Below are positions 60,331 to 64,000 of a stretch of 64,000 nucleotides of DNA, piece after piece. The notes under the pieces were generated by a model that was given only the letters and a program-made list of their open reading frames with translations, was not told the DNA's origin and searched no databases. Made by a program: the position numbers and the translations under genes. Position 1 is the first letter of the stretch; every line of letters begins with the position of its first letter. The DNA comes from Przewalskia tangutica (Eukaryota > Streptophyta > Magnoliopsida > Solanales > Solanaceae), in the NCBI GenBank assembly GCA_029844215.1, contig CM056729.1:9672001-9736000 (forward strand), in the 5' to 3' direction.

Positions 60331-61220
60331 TGTTAAAACAGTGTTTTGACATAAAAGATATGGACATTGCAGATGTCATCTTAGGGATCATGATTTCTAA
60401 GACATCTAATGGACTGATCTTATCTCAATCTCACTACATCGAGAATGTACTGAAGAAATTTGGGATGTTCGACAGTTCACCGGTATCGACACCATTGGAT
60501 ATAAGTCAAAAGCTTGACAAATATCTAGGTAAGCCCGTACGCCATGAGCGATATGCGCAGGTGATTGATAGTCTGATGTATATCACAAACTGCACTCGAC
60601 CTGATATCGCTGATGCAGTCAATAAATTGGCTAGGTTCACTCGAAATCCAAGTAAAGATCACTGGAAAGCATTGAACAAGATACTATGGTTCCTAAAGTT
60701 CACGATACATTTCGGGTTACACTATTCAAGATATCCAGCGGAACTAGAGGGGTACAGCGATGCAAACTGGATATCTGATAGCGACGACATCAAGTCCACC
60801 AACGGATATATTTTTACAATCGGTGGTGGTGCTGTGTCTTGGAAACCCTCTAGGCAAACTCTTATTGCCTGATAAACGATGAAGCCGGAATTTATCGCTT
60901 TAGATAAAGCGGGAGAGGAAGATGAGTGGCTTCATGGTTTTCTAAAGGATGTCCCATGTTGGGATAAACCCGTGTCTTCTGTAATGATCCATTGCGATAG
61001 TAAGTCGGATATAGAAAGGGCACAAAGTTCAATATACAATGGTGAGTCTCGTCATATTCGATGGAGACATGAGTCTGTTAGGCAGTTGATCACCTCGGGT
61101 ATTATTTCCATTGATTACATACAATCTAAGGAAAATATGACAGATCCCTTGACGAATGGAATACCCAAAGATCAGTTGTTCTGCATGTCTAGGGAAATGG
61201 GCTTAAAACCCAAACAATAA
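60330..61220 (+). pseudogene. Copia RT end and RNase H remnant
   Basis: Open piece 60330-60872 gives LKQCFDIKDMD, LSQSHYIENVLKKFGMFDSS, RPDIADAVNKLARFTRNPS and YSDANWISDSDDIKSTNGYI (RNase H). After a TGA at 60870-60872 the same frame continues with EFIALDKAGEEDEWL, IHCDSKSD and ENMTDPLTNGIPKDQL. It ends at TAA 61218-61220. The conserved CDSK aspartate is present, but the frame is not continuous. Confidence 0.88.
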
Positions 61221-61841
61221 GAACCGATATAGTGGACACTCAACCTTACAGACTGGAGATCCCAGGAATAAGTTTCAATGAGAAAACTAAACTGTAAAGG
61301 TTCCGTGAGCGCTTCGGTGGAAGCAAGAGCACTTCGGATAATGTGTCTTTCTTAAGAAACATAATCCAAGGTCGTTCCCGTGATAGACAAAAAGTGCTAC
61401 CTGTAATAGGGGTAAAGGATAAGTTTCCAAACCTTTAATGATCCTCAAAAGTTGAGGTTAGGTTGGTGAAATTTTTAATGGTTCATAACGCTTGTGTAGC
61501 GGGGTATTACAGGATACCTTGTAGGAAACCACCTATTTAAGTGCGAGGAGAGGCCGCCTCAAATGAACGCACTTAAGAATCCAAGGGTGTCCACGGCCCA
61601 CGATGGACAAAACACTAGAAAGATTGAGTAGGAAAGGTGTTGTGTTGGTACCATTGTCTTGACATATACTAAACACTGACGGTTCAAGACATCACGTTCA
61701 CCGCGCAGTAAATATGTCCGATGGTATTCTACTATGGAAGGTTCAAAGCTCCGGCTATCTCTCCGGATGCAACATCGTTCCGCCAGATGATTGCTAGAAA
61801 GACACCATGTGCGTGCACCAAAATCTCTTCCAAGAGGGGAT
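61221..61841 (+). other. Copia 3' untranslated internal region
   Basis: Non-coding sequence from the RNase H stop to the 3' LTR, ending in the polypurine tract CCAAGAGGGGA (61830-61840). Confidence 0.75.
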
Positions 61842-62773
61842 TGTTGGAAATATTTATTAAACGTGAAATAAAGTAAATCCTATTAATTATCAATCGAACA
61901 ATTGGGGCCCCGCACGTAGAAAACCTTGTTTCCACACACGTGCACACGTAGTGCCAAGTATCAAAATTTCCTTAATGGAAGAGATACTGGTACGTATACG
62001 AATTGTTTGAGACGTAAGGTAATAGACGGTTATTGGCCAAATGACGAATGATTTCACGTTGGTAAATGAAGGAAGAAATGTATAATGTGTAAAGATGAAA
62101 TGAATTAGAAATCACCACGAACCGGTATGGCCACGCTTCCTCCAGTAAGCGGTCGCGACACCTCCCGGCGGTGATGCCTCCCGGGCGGTCGCGACTAATT
62201 GGCGTTTCAATTCCGGTAAATCATCGGAATTGGGCGATCGGCTTCTAATTGACGTTCCAGTGAGTTACTGAAACTAAAGGGCCGCGGCTCCTCGGTTGTT
62301 TCAATCCGTTGGAGGTGAATTAAAAATTGATTCTTGGGCTGACTTTGGAGTATTTACTCTCCATTATTTTGCTCATGAATTCAGCCATTACTTGGCTGAA
62401 TTGTTACTCCACATTCAAGGCATTAACATGACATTCATGGTCATTACTTAGCCATTTGGAGGGTCATCATCTACACACTATAAAAAGAGACACAAGACTC
62501 ATTTGGAAACACACTTGACATCTTACACTCAACAATTCTCTGAAAATGTCTTCCTCTCTTGCAATCACAAAACACTCAAAGATCTTTCTTTCAAAGCAAA
62601 CACTTGAGTTCTCTTTGCTCATTTGTTTGATTGATGTTTTATCTTGGGAGATAAGTTTTCATTACAACCGGGTATACGGGGCAATATTATCAAGCCCTCA
62701 TACTTGATCATTTCCAGATTTCTAACAAATAGTTGTTGTTGTTATTTTCCCGTTCTACACATTACTACTCACA
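61842..62773 (+). repeat. Copia 3' LTR
   Basis: 932 bp, TG..CA ended, TATA box at 62479-62486 (TATAAAAA). It lies nearest to the NAC gene and reads toward it. Confidence 0.92.
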
Positions 62774-62778
62774 TATAC

Positions 62779-63150
62779 ACAATATTTATTTGTGGAATTT
62801 TCATAATTAAACAGTAGGTTTAACTGTTTGATTTTGTAATATATAGGGTCAATTGTTCTATTTGAGAAAAATGTCCATTATATAAGGAGTTTAATTATGT
62901 TCGTACTTCGCAAAAGTAGGGGGGGTTGTATTTGCAAACGAGTTATATTAGAATGACGTTTTATTTAATTTTCCAATCATTAAATTTGGAGAGAAAAAAA
63001 TTGGATTAACTTCCAAATTATATTCCTTCCAATAAGTAACAAATTAAAGATAGACCGAAAATACCTGAGGGATTTGTAGTTATCTTGAAGTAGAATTCAT
63101 AGTCATCAACTCCTTTTCCTACAAAAATTCATAAACACCATTTTGATAAT
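62779..63150. other. Short NAC upstream region
   Basis: The DNA between the copia target duplication and the probable TATA box of the NAC gene. No repeat or gene recognised. Confidence 0.5.
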
Positions 63151-63158
63151 TATAAAAA
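63151..63158 (+). promoter_or_regulatory. Probable TATA box of the NAC gene
   Basis: TATAAAAA about 85 bp upstream of the NAC ATG, followed by a CT-rich leader (CTCTTCTTCTTG). Confidence 0.6.
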
Positions 63159-63242
63159 CTCTTCTTCTTGTTAATTAGACTTCTAATTGACATCTTTCAT
63201 CAAATTAGGGTTTTTAGTATTCTTTTGAGAGTCCATTGCACT

Positions 63243-63558
63243 ATGGAGAACCATCACTCATCGTCATCTCCTACAAACAATGCTAATATCTCTAAAGAGG
63301 ACTCAATTATCGCTAATCATATAATTGAGCTTCCAATTAGTGTTGTGCTTAGCAACACTAACAGCAATGGTGATCAAGTTAAGTCTACTGAAGAAATTGA
63401 AGCTTATATTAATAGTTTCCCTGCAGGGTTTCGGTTTTGCCCTACCGATGATGAGCTCGTTACGCATTATTTGAAGAGGAAGTTGGATAATTTTCCATTG
63501 CCGCCTAACAAGATTTATGAGATGAATATTTATAAGCACAACCCTGAGATGATTGCTG
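63243..63558 (+). CDS. NAC transcription factor, first exon (3' end outside)
   Basis: Plant-specific NAC-domain transcription factor. The exon runs from ATG 63243 to a GTATGT donor after 63558 and ends in mid-codon, as NAC first introns often do. It encodes about 105 residues. The first 60 form a Ser/Asn/Glu-rich leader, and then comes NAC subdomain A and the start of B: SFPAGFRFCPTDDELVTHYL, KRKLDNFPLPPNKIYEMNIY. The remaining DNA-binding subdomains C-E and the activation region must lie beyond 64000. The ATG at 63243 is the first in-frame ATG of the open exon, and codons upstream of it have no ATG. Which NAC subgroup this is cannot be told from one exon. The outer copia element ends 470 bp upstream. 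Confidence 0.9.
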
Positions 63559-63647
63559 GTATGTTCGTATAAGAATAATTTTTCGTAACATGTTGAATTT
63601 TATGACAGGTAAGTATATAATGTTGATGGTTAAGTTTGGTTTTGTTT

Positions 63648-63818
63648 AAGATGACTAGGGTTTAAGGGTTTAAGATTTTATGTGTTTTATTTGTCTTGTC
63701 TAAGTGTTTAGTGTCTTTTTCTCATGTGATTTTTTAAGATGACTAGGGTTTAAGGGTCTAAGATTTATGTGTTTCATGTTAATTGTTTAGTGTGCCTTTT
63801 CGTCATGTGATTTTTTAA
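63648..63818. repeat. Two-copy tandem duplication in NAC intron 1
   Basis: Two copies of about 85 bp start TTAAGATGACTAGGGTTTAA and end near CATGTGATTTTTTAAG. Each contains the telo-box-like TAGGGTTTAAGGGT. No function is evident. Confidence 0.8.
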
Positions 63819-64000
63819 GAAAACTATAAGGGTTTTATATATACTTGTTTAAGTGTCTTGTGATTGTTTGTTTAATTAAGGGTTTGTGATCAATTGGTGT
63901 AAGTTGATATACGGTTTAGGATTTTGATTGGCAAAGGCTTATTTCAACAATATTTCAGGTTAATCTAATCCTGTTTAAGGAATAGTTTAACCCAAAATTT

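Larger units (their letters stand above)
46232..62773 (+). mobile_element. Ty1/copia element with a nested gypsy element
   Basis: LTRs at 46232-47154 and 61842-62773 match along their length, both starting TGTTG and ending ATTACTACTCACA, and are flanked by a perfect 5-bp duplication TATAC (46227-46231, 62774-62778). Internal order is gag, protease, integrase, reverse transcriptase and RNase H, the copia order. The polypurine tract CCAAGAGGGGA lies just before the 3' LTR. A complete gypsy element (47279-56930) is inserted in gag. Without it the copia element would be about 6.9 kb. All coding parts contain stops or frameshifts. Confidence 0.93.

Noticed and set aside
45885..62900. Shared TGTCCAYTATATAAGG-like text at 45887 and 62873 as flanks of one large insertion
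   Set aside because: The true ends are the TATAC duplications next to the LTRs; the short similarity falls outside them and is probably chance or an older repeat.
1..64000. CRISPR arrays, operons, bacterial promoters or an organellar insert
   Set aside because: No spaced direct repeats, no polycistronic genes; introns and TEs show nuclear plant DNA.

Overview
The window is nuclear DNA of a flowering plant, almost certainly Solanaceae. Genes are split by many GT..AG introns, intergenic DNA is AT-rich, and the repeats are of types common in that family: tRNA-derived SINEs, TS-like SINEs ending in TTG repeats, an Au-like SINE, Stowaway MITEs, copia elements and a Tekay-type gypsy element.

Four host genes are present. 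(1) 2336-20530, plus strand: TAF1, the largest TFIID subunit, with 20 exons placed here; the start-codon exon was not found and probably lies left of the window. (2) 24067-32046, plus strand: a complete eight-exon calmodulin-binding protein 60 (CBP60) gene of 622 codons. (3) 33359-35099, minus strand: a complete three-exon xyloglucan endotransglucosylase/hydrolase (XTH) of 291 residues, convergent with CBP60. (4) 63243 to the window end, plus strand: the first exon of a NAC transcription factor. The genes look functionally independent: basal transcription, calcium-linked defence transcription, wall remodelling and a transcription factor.

The introns of the first three genes hold many small elements: hAT, MULE-like and Stowaway MITEs, SINEs and LINE remnants. 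CBP60 intron 2 contains a perfect 60-bp inverted repeat with an 8-nt loop. The CBP60 promoter carries a tandem duplication that includes the TATA box.

From about 36 kb to 62.8 kb the window is a repeat zone. It holds a hAT MITE, a decayed pogo-type (Lemi1/Emigrant-like) DNA transposon with a SINE inside it, a solo gypsy LTR (39047-41512), a SINE split by a truncated copia element (43334-45875), and a nested pair. In that pair a copia element (46232-62773, TSD TATAC) has a Tekay-type gypsy element (47279-56930, TSD CTAAC) inserted near the start of its gag frame. All retrotransposon frames are broken by stops and frameshifts. The outer copia LTR ends only about 470 bp upstream of the NAC start codon. 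I found no RNA genes other than tRNA-derived SINEs, and no previously unknown multi-gene system.
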